A stretch of 64,000 nucleotides of DNA from assembly GCF_023015985.1 (NCBI RefSeq), contig NZ_JALKAO010000005.1, positions 62,001 to 126,000 of the forward strand. The letters are read 5' to 3'. A program made the translations under genes and the position numbers. Every line of letters starts with the position of its first letter. Positions within the stretch are counted from its first letter, which is position 1. The notes under the pieces were generated by a model, which searched no databases, was not told where the DNA came from, and worked only from the letters and a program-made list of their open reading frames with translations. This document shows, piece after piece, positions 9,048 through 19,167 of this stretch. This DNA is from Marivita sp. S6314. Lineage in GTDB: Bacteria > Pseudomonadota > Alphaproteobacteria > Rhodobacterales > Rhodobacteraceae.

Positions 9048-11303
9048 TCAGTTGCCCTTACACGCCGCCAGAACCGCCATGTTCAGAATGTCATTCGCTG
9101 TCATGGTGGTGGAACAAATCTGGATCGACTTGTCGATTCCCGCGAGAATCGGACCAATGACAGTGGCCCCCGCCATTTCCTGCATCAGCTTGACCGATAT
9201 CGACGCCGAATGCCGGGCCGGAACAACGAGGATATTGGCCGGGCCTGTGAGCCTCTGGAACGGGTAGCTGGATTGCGCCTTGGTGTTCAGCGCAACGTCG
9301 ACAGTCATTTCGCCTTCGTATTCAAACGTGACACCGCGCTTATCAAGCACGTCAGGTGCTTTCGCCATCTTCTCGGCGCGTTCAGACACCGGATACCCGA
9401 AGGTCGAGAAGGACACGAAGGCGACACGCGGCTCCAACCCGATCAGGGTCGCAACCTCTGCGCTGCGTTCCGCGATGTTGGCAAGATCTTCTTCGTCCGG
9501 CCACTCGTTTACCAATGTATCCGAGATCAGGATGATGCGGCCCTTGTGCAGCAACGCGGTCACCCCGGCCACACCATGATCCCGGTCCGCGTTGAACACG
9601 TGATTGATCAGTTCCAGCACATGCGCCGATTTGCGAGTGGCCCCCGTGACAAGGGCGTCGCCATGACCATGGGCCAGCATCAGCGATGCAAACACATGCC
9701 GGTCGCGCGCGGCAAGGCGGTGAATGTCCTGCCCGTCAAAGCCTTTGCGCTGCAACCGGTCGTAAAGGAAGCTCTTATAGGCATCGAAATGCTGCGTCTT
9801 CGCGGCATTCACCACCTCAAGTTCGCGCACGGCATCACCCAGACCCGCCTCTTCCAGCTTGGTCTTCACATCCGCATCGCGACCCACCACCAGCGCCTTG
9901 CCGAAACCGGACCGCTGATACATGACCGCCGCGCGCAATACGCGTGGATCATCGCCTTCTGCAAAGATCATCCGCGCCTGCGCCGATCGCGCCCGTGCGT
10001 TGATGCTGCGCAGGATGCTGGCCGTTGGGTCCATCCGCGATTTGAGCGATTCTTCATACGCCTCAAGATCAATGATCGGTCGCCGCGCTGCACCCGTGTC
10101 CATGCCCGCCTTGGCAACGGCTGGCGGAATGCGGTGTATCAGGCGCGGATCAAACGGGGTTGGGATGATGTAATCACGCCCGAAGGTCAGGCTTTTGCCA
10201 TAGGCCAACGCCACCTCGTCGGGCACATCCTCGCGTGCGAGTTCTGCGAGGGCTTGCGCACAGGCGATCTTCATCTCGTCATTGATGGCGCGGGCGTGAA
10301 TGTCGAGCGCCCCACGGAACAGGTAGGGAAAGCCCAACACGTTGTTCACCTGGTTGGGATAGTCGCTGCGTCCGGTCGCAACAATCGCGTCGACCCGCAC
10401 GTCGTGGGCATCTTCAGGTGTGATTTCGGGGTCCGGATTTGCCATGGCAAAAATCACCGGATTGTCGGCCATCGACTTGACCATATCCTGTGTCACCGCA
10501 CCCTTGGCACTGACGCCAAGAAACACATCCGCATCAACCATTGCCTCTTCCAGCGTGCGCGCATCGGTTTTCACCGCATGCGCCGATTTCCACTGGTTCA
10601 TGCCTTCGGTGCGGCCCTGATACAAAACGCCCTTGGTATCGGCGACGATACAATTGTCATGCCGCGCGCCCATGCGTTTGAGCAGTTCGATACAGGCAAT
10701 CCCGGCAGCGCCCGCACCGTTCAAAACGATCTTCACATCCTCGATCTTTTTACCCGAGATATGCAGCGCGTTGATCAATCCCGCCGCGCAAATCACCGCT
10801 GTGCCGTGCTGGTCGTCATGAAAGACCGGGATGTCCATCTCTTCCTTGAGACGTTGTTCGATGATGAAGCATTCCGGCGCCTTGATGTCTTCAAGGTTGA
10901 TCCCGCCAAAGGTCGGCCCCATCAGGCGCACCGCCTTGCAGAACTCGTCGGGGTCCTCGGTGTCCAGTTCGATATCAATCGAGTTTACGTCAGCAAACCG
11001 TTTGAACAGGACGGACTTGCCCTCCATCACAGGCTTCGACCCCAATGCGCCCAGATTGCCGAGACCAAGAACCGCCGTCCCGTTCGAGATCACCGCCACA
11101 AGGTTGCCCTTGTTGGTATAGTCGTAGGCTAGGCCGGGGTCTTTCGCGATGTCCTCGCACGGAACCGCCACACCCGGAGAATACGCCAAGGACAAATCCC
11201 GCTGGGTGGTCATGGGAACAGTGGCTTGCACCTCCCATTTCCCAGGGGTCGGTTCGAGGTGAAAGGCCAGCGCCTCTTCGCGGGTGTATTTTGTGTTGGA
11301 CAT
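9048..11303 (-). CDS. maeB: NADP-dependent malic enzyme with phosphotransacetylase-like C-terminus
   Basis: A protein of 751 residues, typical of MaeB hybrids. The N-terminal half is the malic enzyme (SLAYSPGVAVPC, FHDDQHGTA, then the Rossmann motif LNGAGAAG) and oxidatively decarboxylates malate to pyruvate. The last ~320 residues are a phosphotransacetylase-like domain (FAEGDDPRVLRAA onward) thought to sense acetyl-CoA rather than catalyse. The frame is open to 11360, but the conserved N-terminus MSNTKYTREEAL begins at the ATG 11303, preceded by AGAGGC. It diverges from mutS. Confidence 0.94.
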   Translation of the reverse strand: MSNTKYTREEALAFHLEPTPGKWEVQATVPMTTQRDLSLAYSPGVAVPCEDIAKDPGLAYDYTNKGNLVAVISNGTAVLGLGNLGALGSKPVMEGKSVLFKRFADVNSIDIELDTEDPDEFCKAVRLMGPTFGGINLEDIKAPECFIIEQRLKEEMDIPVFHDDQHGTAVICAAGLINALHISGKKIEDVKIVLNGAGAAGIACIELLKRMGARHDNCIVADTKGVLYQGRTEGMNQWKSAHAVKTDARTLEEAMVDADVFLGVSAKGAVTQDMVKSMADNPVIFAMANPDPEITPEDAHDVRVDAIVATGRSDYPNQVNNVLGFPYLFRGALDIHARAINDEMKIACAQALAELAREDVPDEVALAYGKSLTFGRDYIIPTPFDPRLIHRIPPAVAKAGMDTGAARRPIIDLEAYEESLKSRMDPTASILRSINARARSAQARMIFAEGDDPRVLRAAVMYQRSGFGKALVVGRDADVKTKLEEAGLGDAVRELEVVNAAKTQHFDAYKSFLYDRLQRKGFDGQDIHRLAARDRHVFASLMLAHGHGDALVTGATRKSAHVLELINHVFNADRDHGVAGVTALLHKGRIILISDTLVNEWPDEEDLANIAERSAEVATLIGLEPRVAFVSFSTFGYPVSERAEKMAKAPDVLDKRGVTFEYEGEMTVDVALNTKAQSSYPFQRLTGPANILVVPARHSASISVKLMQEMAGATVIGPILAGIDKSIQICSTTMTANDILNMAVLAACKGN

Positions 11304-11383
11304 GACAGCCTCTGAAATCAAATTCGGGTTTTCCACCCGCGTCGGTCGCCTTAATGTCACGGTGAGCCACCGAGGGGAAGCTT

Positions 11384-14047
11384 GTGAACGCGAATAAATC
11401 GGCCGTCACTCCCATGATGGCGCAATATTTGGAAATAAAATCGCAATATCCTGATGCTTTATTATTCTATCGCATGGGTGATTTTTACGAATTGTTCTTT
11501 GATGATGCAGTCGCAGCATCAGAGGCGTTGGATATCGCGCTCACGAAACGGGGAAAACATGACGGGTCGGACATCCCGATGTGTGGCGTGCCGGTGCATG
11601 CCGCCGAAGGCTACCTGCTGACGCTAATCCGCAAGGGGTTTCGTGTTGCCGTGTGCGAACAAATGGAAAGCCCGGAGGAGGCCAAGAAACGTGGCTACAA
11701 ATCTGTCGTGCGGCGCGATGTGGTGCGGTTGGTCACGCCCGGCACGCTCACCGAAGAGACGCTTCTCGAAGCCCGCCGTCACAACTTTCTGGCCGCTTTG
11801 GCCTGTGTCAGAGACGATTGGGCGCTGGCTTGGACTGATATCTCCACAGGTGCGTTGCATGTTCTGCCCCTGTCTCTGGCCCGTGTCGGGCCAGAACTCG
11901 CACAGCTGTCACCTGCTGAGCTGCTGATGTGTGACAGCCACGAAGACGCCACCCGCGATATCCTGACCGATCTGGGGATCGAACCCACGTGGCTGGGCAA
12001 ATCCAGCTTTGATTCGACGGGCGCGCTGGCCCGGTTGACCGAACAGTTCTCGGTTGCATCACTGGATGCGTTTGGGCAGTTTTCCCGCCCTGAACTGTCC
12101 GCGATGGGCGCGTTGGTTGAATATCTGGACCTGACTCAGAAGGGCAAACTGCCGCTTCTGCGCCCTCCTCAGCAAGAACAGATCGCCACCGCGATGCAGA
12201 TCGACGCCGCCACGCGGCGCAATCTGGAACTGACACAAAGCCTAAGCGGCGGGCGCGCCGGATCGTTGTTGTCCGTGATTGACCGAACCGTCACTGCGGG
12301 CGGAGCACGGCTTTTGGAACGGCGTCTGTCCACACCATCGCGAGACCTGACCACAATCGGCAATCGACAAGACGCGATTGCCTGGGCGCTTGGCAACCCT
12401 GCCCTTGCCGCAGACCTGCGCGTCCTGTTGAAGCGCGTCCCGGATCTGGATCGCGCATTGTCCCGCCTTGGGGTTGATCGCGGAGGTCCGCGCGACATGG
12501 CCGCGGTACGCAACGCGTTGGAACAGTCCCAAGGGATCTGGCAGGCGCTGTCCGGTACGGACTTGCGCGACATTCTTGAAACCGCCCGCGCCGCGCTGCA
12601 AGGGCATGACGCGTTGCACACCACACTCGACGACATGCTGGTCGTCGAACCGCCGCTATTGGCCCGCGATGGTGGATTTATCGCAAGCGGGTTTGACGCA
12701 GACCTTGATGACGCGCGAAAGCTGCGGGACGAAGGGCGCAGTGTCATCGCCGGGTTGCAGACGCAGTATGCCGAACAGACCGGAATTCCATCGCTCAAGA
12801 TCAAGCACAACAACGTGCTTGGCTACTTCATCGAAACGACGGCCACCCATGCCGACAAGATGATGGCCGCGCCGCTTAATGAAACCTTTATCCATCGTCA
12901 GACCACCGCGAACCAAATCCGCTTTACGACGGTTGAATTGACCGAGCTGGAACGTCGCATCCTGAACGCAGGGTCCGAGGCGATAGAGATCGAAAAGCGT
13001 CTCTATCACACCTTGAGTCAATCCATTCTGGCCGAACAGGCCGCGCTGAACACGCTGTCTTCCGCGCTGGCCGAGTTTGACCTTGCCACCGCGCTGGCCG
13101 ATCTGGCGTCAGATCTTGATTGGTGCCGCCCCAAGGTGGACGACAGCCGCGCGTTTGACATTCAGGCGGGGCGTCATCCGGTGGTCGAACGCGCGTTGCG
13201 CAGCGACGGGCAGAGAAGTTTTGTCGCCAATGACTGCCTGCTGACCGCGCAAGAGGACCAAGCCGCGATTGCGTTGCTCACCGGCCCCAACATGGCGGGT
13301 AAATCCACCTATCTGCGCCAGAACGCCCTGATCGCGCTCTTGGCGCAGATCGGGTCTTACGTTCCGGCCAAATCCGCGCATATCGGTATTGTCAGCCAGA
13401 TCTTCAGCCGTGTTGGCGCCAGCGATGATCTGGCGCGCGGACGGTCGACCTTCATGGTGGAAATGGTTGAAACCGCCGCCATTCTGAACCAAGCCGATGA
13501 CCGCGCGTTGGTGATCCTTGATGAAATCGGACGTGGTACGGCGACCTATGACGGGCTGTCCATCGCCTGGGCCACGTTGGAACATCTGCAAGCCACCAAC
13601 CGGGTGCGCGCGCTTTTCGCGACACATTATCACGAGCTGACCGCATTGGCGTCGTCGCTGGACGGGGTCAGCAATTCAACCGTTGCGGTCCGGGAATGGG
13701 ACGGCGATGTAATTTTCCTGCACGAAGTGCGCGCGGGCGCGGCGGATCGGTCCTACGGCGTGCAAGTGGCACAACTGGCGGGATTGCCCCCAGCCGTGAT
13801 CACACGGGCGCGCTCGGTTTTGAATGCGCTGGAACAGGGCGAGCGGGAAAACACCTCTCCCAAGGCGTTGATCGACGATCTGCCACTGTTTTCAGCTGTC
13901 TCAAACGCACCTGCCCCGGCAAAACCGGACCGCGAAAGCAAAGTCGAGGCACAGATCAAAGATCTGCACCCCGATGAAATGACGCCGATTGAGGCGTTAC
14001 AGACTCTGTATGCGCTAAAATCGTTGGTCCAAGACGCCGACGATTAG
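11384..14047 (+). CDS. mutS: DNA mismatch repair protein MutS
   Basis: A protein of 887 residues. The mismatch-reading motif GDFYELF (residues ~30-36, with the Phe-Xaa-Glu that wedges into mispairs) is intact. The Walker A loop GPNMAGKST lies at about 633-641 and the Walker B LVILDEIGRGT at about 708-718. The start is GTG at 11384 after GAGGGGAAG. It recognises mismatches and recruits MutL. The last 4 bp overlap the convergent grpE gene. Confidence 0.96.
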   Translation: MNANKSAVTPMMAQYLEIKSQYPDALLFYRMGDFYELFFDDAVAASEALDIALTKRGKHDGSDIPMCGVPVHAAEGYLLTLIRKGFRVAVCEQMESPEEAKKRGYKSVVRRDVVRLVTPGTLTEETLLEARRHNFLAALACVRDDWALAWTDISTGALHVLPLSLARVGPELAQLSPAELLMCDSHEDATRDILTDLGIEPTWLGKSSFDSTGALARLTEQFSVASLDAFGQFSRPELSAMGALVEYLDLTQKGKLPLLRPPQQEQIATAMQIDAATRRNLELTQSLSGGRAGSLLSVIDRTVTAGGARLLERRLSTPSRDLTTIGNRQDAIAWALGNPALAADLRVLLKRVPDLDRALSRLGVDRGGPRDMAAVRNALEQSQGIWQALSGTDLRDILETARAALQGHDALHTTLDDMLVVEPPLLARDGGFIASGFDADLDDARKLRDEGRSVIAGLQTQYAEQTGIPSLKIKHNNVLGYFIETTATHADKMMAAPLNETFIHRQTTANQIRFTTVELTELERRILNAGSEAIEIEKRLYHTLSQSILAEQAALNTLSSALAEFDLATALADLASDLDWCRPKVDDSRAFDIQAGRHPVVERALRSDGQRSFVANDCLLTAQEDQAAIALLTGPNMAGKSTYLRQNALIALLAQIGSYVPAKSAHIGIVSQIFSRVGASDDLARGRSTFMVEMVETAAILNQADDRALVILDEIGRGTATYDGLSIAWATLEHLQATNRVRALFATHYHELTALASSLDGVSNSTVAVREWDGDVIFLHEVRAGAADRSYGVQVAQLAGLPPAVITRARSVLNALEQGERENTSPKALIDDLPLFSAVSNAPAPAKPDRESKVEAQIKDLHPDEMTPIEALQTLYALKSLVQDADD

Positions 14048-14610
14048 GACCCCTGCATGGAGCTGACGCCAACTTGTGCCGGACGCAGAAGGCGGTCGTA
14101 GAGCATGAACCCTTCGGCGGACACCTGAATGATCTCACCGGCCTTGGTTCCCGGCAGCGGCGCTTCGAACATCGCCTCGTGCAGCTGCGGATCAAACTTG
14201 TCCCCGACTTCCGGCTTGATCGCTTTGACGCCATGCTTGCCGAACACGTTCAGCAATTCGCGCATTGTCAGCTCAACGCCTTCGATAAACGCTTTCGCCG
14301 CTTCGCGCTGATCCTCGGGAATCGCGTCTACGGCCCGCTGAAGGTTGTCGTAAACCGGAAGCAGGTCGCGCGCGAGACGGGACCCGCCATACTGATGCGC
14401 TTCGCGGCGGTCCTTGTCAGACCGTTTGCGGGCGTTCTCGGCATCTGCCAACGCGCGCATGAACTTGTCTTTCAGATCATCCCGTTCTGCCCGCAATGCG
14501 TCGATATCCGCCCCTTCTTCGGTGATCTCTTCCTCGAACGCTGCGTTTTCTTCTGCTTCTGCCTCTGCCAGGCTCTCCAGAAAATCTTTCGTGTGATCCG
14601 TTTCGGCCAT
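14044..14610 (-). CDS. grpE: Nucleotide exchange factor GrpE
   Basis: A protein of 188 residues. An acidic N-terminal tail and long coiled-coil helix (residues ~20-85) precede the compact beta domain with the signature GVKAIKPEVGDKFDPQLHEA. It exchanges ADP for ATP on DnaK. It follows hrcA by 4 bp on the same strand, the classical hrcA-grpE heat-shock operon. No CIRCE element was seen upstream of hrcA, so how the operon is controlled is not evident. Confidence 0.95.
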   Translation of the reverse strand: MAETDHTKDFLESLAEAEAEENAAFEEEITEEGADIDALRAERDDLKDKFMRALADAENARKRSDKDRREAHQYGGSRLARDLLPVYDNLQRAVDAIPEDQREAAKAFIEGVELTMRELLNVFGKHGVKAIKPEVGDKFDPQLHEAMFEAPLPGTKAGEIIQVSAEGFMLYDRLLRPAQVGVSSMQGS

Positions 14611-14614
14611 GTCG

Positions 14615-15685
14615 TTACCCTTGGTTGCGATCGCCGAGCAGTTTCCCGACGAGCTGCGCTGTGTAGTCTACGATTGGTACGATGCGCCCATAGTTCAGAC
14701 GCGTGGGCCCGATGACCCCGACCGCACCAATAATTTTGCGATCAGCGTTCATATATGGAGACACCACCAAAGAGGAACCCGAAAGTGAGAAAAGTTTGTT
14801 CTCTGAGCCAATAAAAATGCGCACCCCGTCGCCTTCCTCGGTGAGTTCCAGAAACTCGGCAATGTCCCGCTTGCGTTCAAGATCGTCAAACAGCTCTCGG
14901 ATGCGGTCCAACTCCTCGGCATGGGTGTCCTCTGCCAAAAGATTCGACCGGCCCCGGACGATCAGCCGTTCGGTTTGATCGTCGTCCCCGTCCCACATCG
15001 CCAGACCCTGTTCCACGAGGTTGGCGGCCAGCGCGTTCAATTCCTTTCGCCGGAACGCGATTTCCTCGCCGATGGTTTTTCGAAGCTCGGACAAGGTTTT
15101 ACCCTCAACCAACGCATTCAGAAAATTCGCGGCCTCGCGCATGGAGCTTGGGGTCTGCCCCGGTGGCGGTGTGAACAAACGGTTCTCGACATGTCCGTCG
15201 GAAAACACCAGGACAACCAACGCCTGATCGCTGCCCATCGGGACAAATTCGATATGCTTGATAGCGGCTTCGTGTTTGGGCGTCAGAACCAACGATGCAC
15301 CCTGCGTCACACCGGACAGCGCAGACCCGACGCGATCCAGAATCTGGCTGACATCCTGGCTGTTGCTGTTGACCGTGGCATCAATTTTCTGGCGGTCATC
15401 GTTATCAAGATCCCGCACCTCCAAAAGCCCGTCAACGAACATCCGCAGCCCCAACTGGGTAGGCACGCGCCCCGCGCTGACATGCGGGCTATCGAGCAAC
15501 CCCAGGTATTCAAGGTCCTGCATGACGTTCCGGATGGTCGCTGCCGACACCTTTTCATCCAGCGTGCGCGTGAGCGTGCGCGAGCCAACGGGTTCACCGT
15601 TATACAGATACCCTTCGACCACCTTGCGAAACACCTCGCGAGAGCGGTCGTTCATCTCGTCCAGAAGATTTGATCTGTCGTTCAA
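14615..15685 (-). CDS. hrcA: Heat-inducible transcription repressor HrcA
   Basis: A protein of 356 residues, the usual size. An N-terminal winged helix carries [14 protein letters not shown] and [16 protein letters not shown], and the rest is a GAF-like dimerisation region. It represses chaperone genes at CIRCE sites; none was found in this window. The chosen start is TTG 15685, with AGGACAAGAT just upstream. An in-frame ATG at 15655 is the alternative, and the conserved domain begins there (MNDRSREVF). It is divergent from rph across about 107 bp. Confidence 0.92.
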   Translation of the reverse strand: MNDRSNLLDEMNDRSREVFRKVVEGYLYNGEPVGSRTLTRTLDEKVSAATIRNVMQDLEYLGLLDSPHVSAGRVPTQLGLRMFVDGLLEVRDLDNDDRQKIDATVNSNSQDVSQILDRVGSALSGVTQGASLVLTPKHEAAIKHIEFVPMGSDQALVVLVFSDGHVENRLFTPPPGQTPSSMREAANFLNALVEGKTLSELRKTIGEEIAFRRKELNALAANLVEQGLAMWDGDDDQTERLIVRGRSNLLAEDTHAEELDRIRELFDDLERKRDIAEFLELTEEGDGVRIFIGSENKLFSLSGSSLVVSPYMNADRKIIGAVGVIGPTRLNYGRIVPIVDYTAQLVGKLLGDRNQG

Positions 15686-15792
15686 ATCTTGTCCTCACCT
15701 CACCCAACGTTGCTTCAACATGGTTCAGACTATGGGGTTGCGAAACCAGAAAGCCTGCCTGTATCCCTTCCCGGAAATCAAAAGGAAATTCC

Positions 15793-16506
15793 ATGCGACC
15801 GTCAGGACGGAAATTAAGCGAAATGCGCGCGGTTTCAATCGAAACCGGGATCAGCAAACACGCAGAAGGATCATGTATGATCCGCATGGGCGATACCCAT
15901 GTTCTGTGCACCGCCACCATCGAAGACCGCGTCCCTCCGTTTATCAAGGGATCGGGCCTTGGTTGGGTCACAGCAGAGTACGGCATGTTGCCCCGCTCTA
16001 CAACAAGCCGCATGCGCCGCGAAAGCTCGGCTGGCAAACAACAAGGGCGCACGATTGAAATCCAACGCCTGATCGGCCGCAGCCTGCGCGCCGGTGTTGA
16101 TCGCAATGCACTGGGTGAACGTCAGATCACCGTCGATTGCGACGTGATTCAGGCTGATGGCGGAACGCGCTGCGCGTCGATCACCGGCGGCTGGGTGGCC
16201 CTGCGTTTGGCGGTCAACAAACTAATGAAGGCGGGGGATGTCACAACAGATCCGCTGATCTCTCCGGTTGCCGCGGTCAGTTGCGGAATCTACGCGGGTC
16301 AGGCCGTTCTTGACCTCGATTACCCGGAAGATTCAGAGGCGGGTGTTGACGGCAACTTCATCCTGCGCGGTGATGGACAGTTGATCGAAATTCAAATGTC
16401 CGCCGAAGGGTCTACCTTTTCGCGGGATCAGATGTCCCGATTGATGGATCTGGCGGATGCCGGTGTTCAGGAACTGGTCGCGCTGCAACTCAAGGCCGCG
16501 GAATGA
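15793..16506 (+). CDS. rph: Ribonuclease PH
   Basis: A protein of 237 residues. Rph is a phosphorolytic 3'-5' exoribonuclease that trims tRNA 3' ends. Conserved blocks are the N-terminal [39 protein letters not shown] and the metal-binding DLDYPEDS. The frame is open to 15670, overlapping hrcA, but the family N-terminus starts at the ATG 15793 with AAAGGAAATTCC before it. It overlaps rdgB by ATGA, so the two are coupled. Confidence 0.95.
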   Translation: MRPSGRKLSEMRAVSIETGISKHAEGSCMIRMGDTHVLCTATIEDRVPPFIKGSGLGWVTAEYGMLPRSTTSRMRRESSAGKQQGRTIEIQRLIGRSLRAGVDRNALGERQITVDCDVIQADGGTRCASITGGWVALRLAVNKLMKAGDVTTDPLISPVAAVSCGIYAGQAVLDLDYPEDSEAGVDGNFILRGDGQLIEIQMSAEGSTFSRDQMSRLMDLADAGVQELVALQLKAAE

Positions 16507-17114
16507 CCCGAAAGTTCGAAGGAGATCGGCTGCTCGTTGCGACCCACAACGCAGGTAAGCTGGAAGAGATTGCCGATCTCCTGAAAGACTATGGCGTCAC
16601 CGTTGTTGGTGCCGCCGAGATGGAATTGCCGGAACCCGTCGAAGACGGCACAACTTTTGTGGAAAACGCCCGGATCAAAGCCCATGCTGCTGCGAAAGCA
16701 ACAGGCCTGCCAGCCTTGTCCGATGACAGCGGACTTGAGATTGACGCTTTAGGCGGCGCTCCGGGTGTCTATACGGCGGATTGGGCCGAAACAGAGACAG
16801 GTCGTGACTTTGTTATGGCGATGGAAAAAGCCCACGCAGCGATCCTGAACTCCGGCGCAACGCCCCCTTGGACCGGGCGGTTCTGCTGCACGCTGGTTCT
16901 GGCCTGGCCCGACGGCCACGACGACGTGTTCCCCGGCAAAATGGATGGTCAAATCGTCTGGCCCATGCGCGGCAGCGAAGGTCACGGGTACGATCCGGTG
17001 TTCCAGCCAGACGGGTACCACATCACATTCGGCGAAATGGATCGCTGGGAAAAGAACAAGATCAGCCACCGCGCTGATGCGTTCCGCAAATTCGTTGCAG
17101 GATGCTTTGACTGA
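16503..17114 (+). CDS. rdgB: XTP/dITP diphosphatase (Ham1/RdgB)
   Basis: A protein of 203 residues. It hydrolyses non-canonical purine triphosphates such as dITP and XTP, keeping them out of DNA. Signatures include [12 protein letters not shown] near the N-terminus, [15 protein letters not shown] at about residues 75-89, and GYDPVF with the C-terminal ISHRADAF. It lies between rph and hemW with overlapping ends, in the rph-rdgB-hemW operon common in alphaproteobacteria. Confidence 0.95.
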   Translation: MTRKFEGDRLLVATHNAGKLEEIADLLKDYGVTVVGAAEMELPEPVEDGTTFVENARIKAHAAAKATGLPALSDDSGLEIDALGGAPGVYTADWAETETGRDFVMAMEKAHAAILNSGATPPWTGRFCCTLVLAWPDGHDDVFPGKMDGQIVWPMRGSEGHGYDPVFQPDGYHITFGEMDRWEKNKISHRADAFRKFVAGCFD

Positions 17115-18252
17115 GCTTTGGCAGGATCGGGGCTTTGGTCTCTATATTCACTGGCCCTTCTGCGCCGCCAAATGCCCGTATTGTGACTTTAACAGCCATG
17201 TTAGAGCCGAAATAGACCAAACACTTTGGGCCAAAGCCCTCGCAAAAGAGATCCGCAGGACGGGTCAGGATACCGGGCCCAGGGTCTTGTCCTCGATCTT
17301 TTTTGGTGGCGGCACGCCCAGCCTTATGGAACCAGCGACAGTGCAAGCCGTTCTGGAGGCCGCAAGAGAGGTCTGGAGCTTTGCCAACGACATTGAAATT
17401 ACGTTGGAAGCCAATCCAACATCGGTCGATGCGCATCGCTTTGAAGACTACGCGCGGCTTGGGGTCAACCGTGTGTCCATGGGCGTTCAGGCGCTGAACG
17501 ACACCGATCTCAAGCGTCTTGGTCGATTGCATTCCGTTGACGAAGCCCGCGCCGCGTTTGCGGTTGCCAGAGAGTTTTTCGATCGGGTCAGTTTCGATCT
17601 GATCTACGCGCGCCAGAACCAATCCCTGGATGACTGGCGCGCAGAACTGTCCGAGGCGCTCAATCTCGCCATCGATCACCTGTCTCTCTACCAGCTGACC
17701 ATCGAAGAAGGCACAACCTTCTGGGATCGCGCCGCGCGTGGATTGTTAAAAGGATTGCCCAGCGATGATCTGGGTGCGGACATGTACGAACTGACACAAG
17801 CGCTGTGCGAAAACGACGGAATGCCTGCTTATGAGGTGTCAAATCATGCACGACCCGGGGCTGAATCGAAGCACAACCTACTCTATTGGTGCGGTGGAGA
17901 CTACGCCGGTGTCGGTCCCGGTGCACACGGACGCTTGACGCTGTCGGGTCAACGCATTGCGACGCGGTGCTGGAAACAACCTGAAGCCTGGATAAAAGCG
18001 GTGGATTCCGGCAGCGGTATCAAGGATATCGAACCGCTGAATGCTCAAGATATCGCGGATGAACGCATGATCATGGGGATGCGCATTGCCGAGGGACTAT
18101 TGATAGACGATGTCACTGACATTCTGGACTGGACGCGCGTCGCTGAGCTGAAATCAGACGGCTATATCTGGCAGACAGAAGACCGCCTTGGCGCAACGGC
18201 CAAAGGTCGGCCACTGCTCAACCACATCATTTCGCAGTGTGCCCGGGCCTGA
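17107..18252 (+). CDS. hemW: HemW-like radical SAM protein (haem chaperone)
   Basis: A protein of 381 residues. The radical SAM cluster motif is C19-AAK-C23-PY-C26, followed by FFGGGTPSLM and the conserved ANPTS and GVNRVSMGVQ blocks. HemW proteins resemble coproporphyrinogen III dehydrogenase but act as haem-insertion chaperones. The frame is open far upstream inside rdgB. The start is best placed at TTG 17107, eight bases before the rdgB stop, with GCAGGA upstream, because family members begin just before the GFGLYIHWPFC segment. The C-terminus abuts the convergent parB. Confidence 0.92.
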   Translation: MTELWQDRGFGLYIHWPFCAAKCPYCDFNSHVRAEIDQTLWAKALAKEIRRTGQDTGPRVLSSIFFGGGTPSLMEPATVQAVLEAAREVWSFANDIEITLEANPTSVDAHRFEDYARLGVNRVSMGVQALNDTDLKRLGRLHSVDEARAAFAVAREFFDRVSFDLIYARQNQSLDDWRAELSEALNLAIDHLSLYQLTIEEGTTFWDRAARGLLKGLPSDDLGADMYELTQALCENDGMPAYEVSNHARPGAESKHNLLYWCGGDYAGVGPGAHGRLTLSGQRIATRCWKQPEAWIKAVDSGSGIKDIEPLNAQDIADERMIMGMRIAEGLLIDDVTDILDWTRVAELKSDGYIWQTEDRLGATAKGRPLLNHIISQCARA

Positions 18253-19158
18253 TCAACGACCAGCACTCAGAACCATGCACAGCGCATCCAGGTCTTCCAA
18301 TGTGTCATACGTCACAGTGACAGACCCCGATTCCTTCCCCGCGTGATGGTTAATCGACACCTTCATACCCAGCGCTGCCGATAGATCGCCCTCAAGCGCC
18401 TTGGTATCCGCATCCTTGGCAGACGGCGCTGCTTTCGGCGCTGGCTTGGCGGTTTCTGGCTTGCCTTGGTTCTGTGCTGTCTTGACCAGCTTCTCGGTTT
18501 CACGGACAGACAATCCGCGACGCACGATATCCCCAGCCAGCAATACGGGATCCGGTGCCGTCACAAGCGCCCGCGCATGTCCTGCCGACAGTTTTCCATC
18601 TTGGACCGCGACTTTCACCACGTCTGGCAACGTCAGCAATCGCAGAAGGTTTGCGATATGGCTTCGGCTTTTCCCCAAGGCTTGCGCAAGCTTCTCTTGC
18701 GTATGCCCGAAGCGCGTCATCAACTGGTCGTACCCTGCCGCCTCTTCAATGGCATTCAGGTCTGCACGCTGGATGTTCTCGATGATCGCGATTTCCAGAA
18801 CGTCTTCATCTGAAAACTCCCGAACAACCACCGGCACCTCATGGACGCCCGCCTTTTGTGCCGCGCGCCATCGGCGTTCACCGGCAACGATTTCGTACCG
18901 TTCGCCCTGATCGCCCTTCTTGCGAACGATCAGCGGTTGAATCACACCTTTGCTGCGAATGGAATTTGCCAATTCATCCAGCGCATCCGCATCGAACTGA
19001 CGACGCGGCTGATCCGGGTTCGGCTCAAGCTGATCCACTGGCAAGCTGCGCGCAGAACGCGGGGGTGCCGCCGGGTTCTCCTGCCCTGGCTCAATATCCG
19101 CCATCAATGCGGACAGACCGCGCCCCAAACCGCGTCGGGTCTCTTTTTTGTCTGCCAT
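18253..19158 (-). CDS. parB: Chromosome partitioning protein ParB
   Basis: A protein of 301 residues. Blocks in order: VDQLEPNPDQPRRQFD, the CTP-binding GERRWRAAQKAG, the arginine-box ENIQRADLNAIEEA and the HTH region (GKSRSHIANLLRLL), then a Lys/Ala-rich linker and a C-terminal dimerisation domain. ParB loads on parS as a CTP clamp. Three perfect parS sites lie 1.1-3.3 kb upstream inside rsmG and mnmG. The gene follows parA by 9 bp in the same operon. Confidence 0.97.
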   Translation of the reverse strand: MADKKETRRGLGRGLSALMADIEPGQENPAAPPRSARSLPVDQLEPNPDQPRRQFDADALDELANSIRSKGVIQPLIVRKKGDQGERYEIVAGERRWRAAQKAGVHEVPVVVREFSDEDVLEIAIIENIQRADLNAIEEAAGYDQLMTRFGHTQEKLAQALGKSRSHIANLLRLLTLPDVVKVAVQDGKLSAGHARALVTAPDPVLLAGDIVRRGLSVRETEKLVKTAQNQGKPETAKPAPKAAPSAKDADTKALEGDLSAALGMKVSINHHAGKESGSVTVTYDTLEDLDALCMVLSAGR

Positions 19159-19167
19159 TTGCCTACC

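Noticed and set aside
9210-11132. 640-codon open frame on the plus strand
   Set aside because: It is the reverse of maeB, has no family features, and its residue make-up (His/Arg/Asp-rich) is typical of an antisense shadow.
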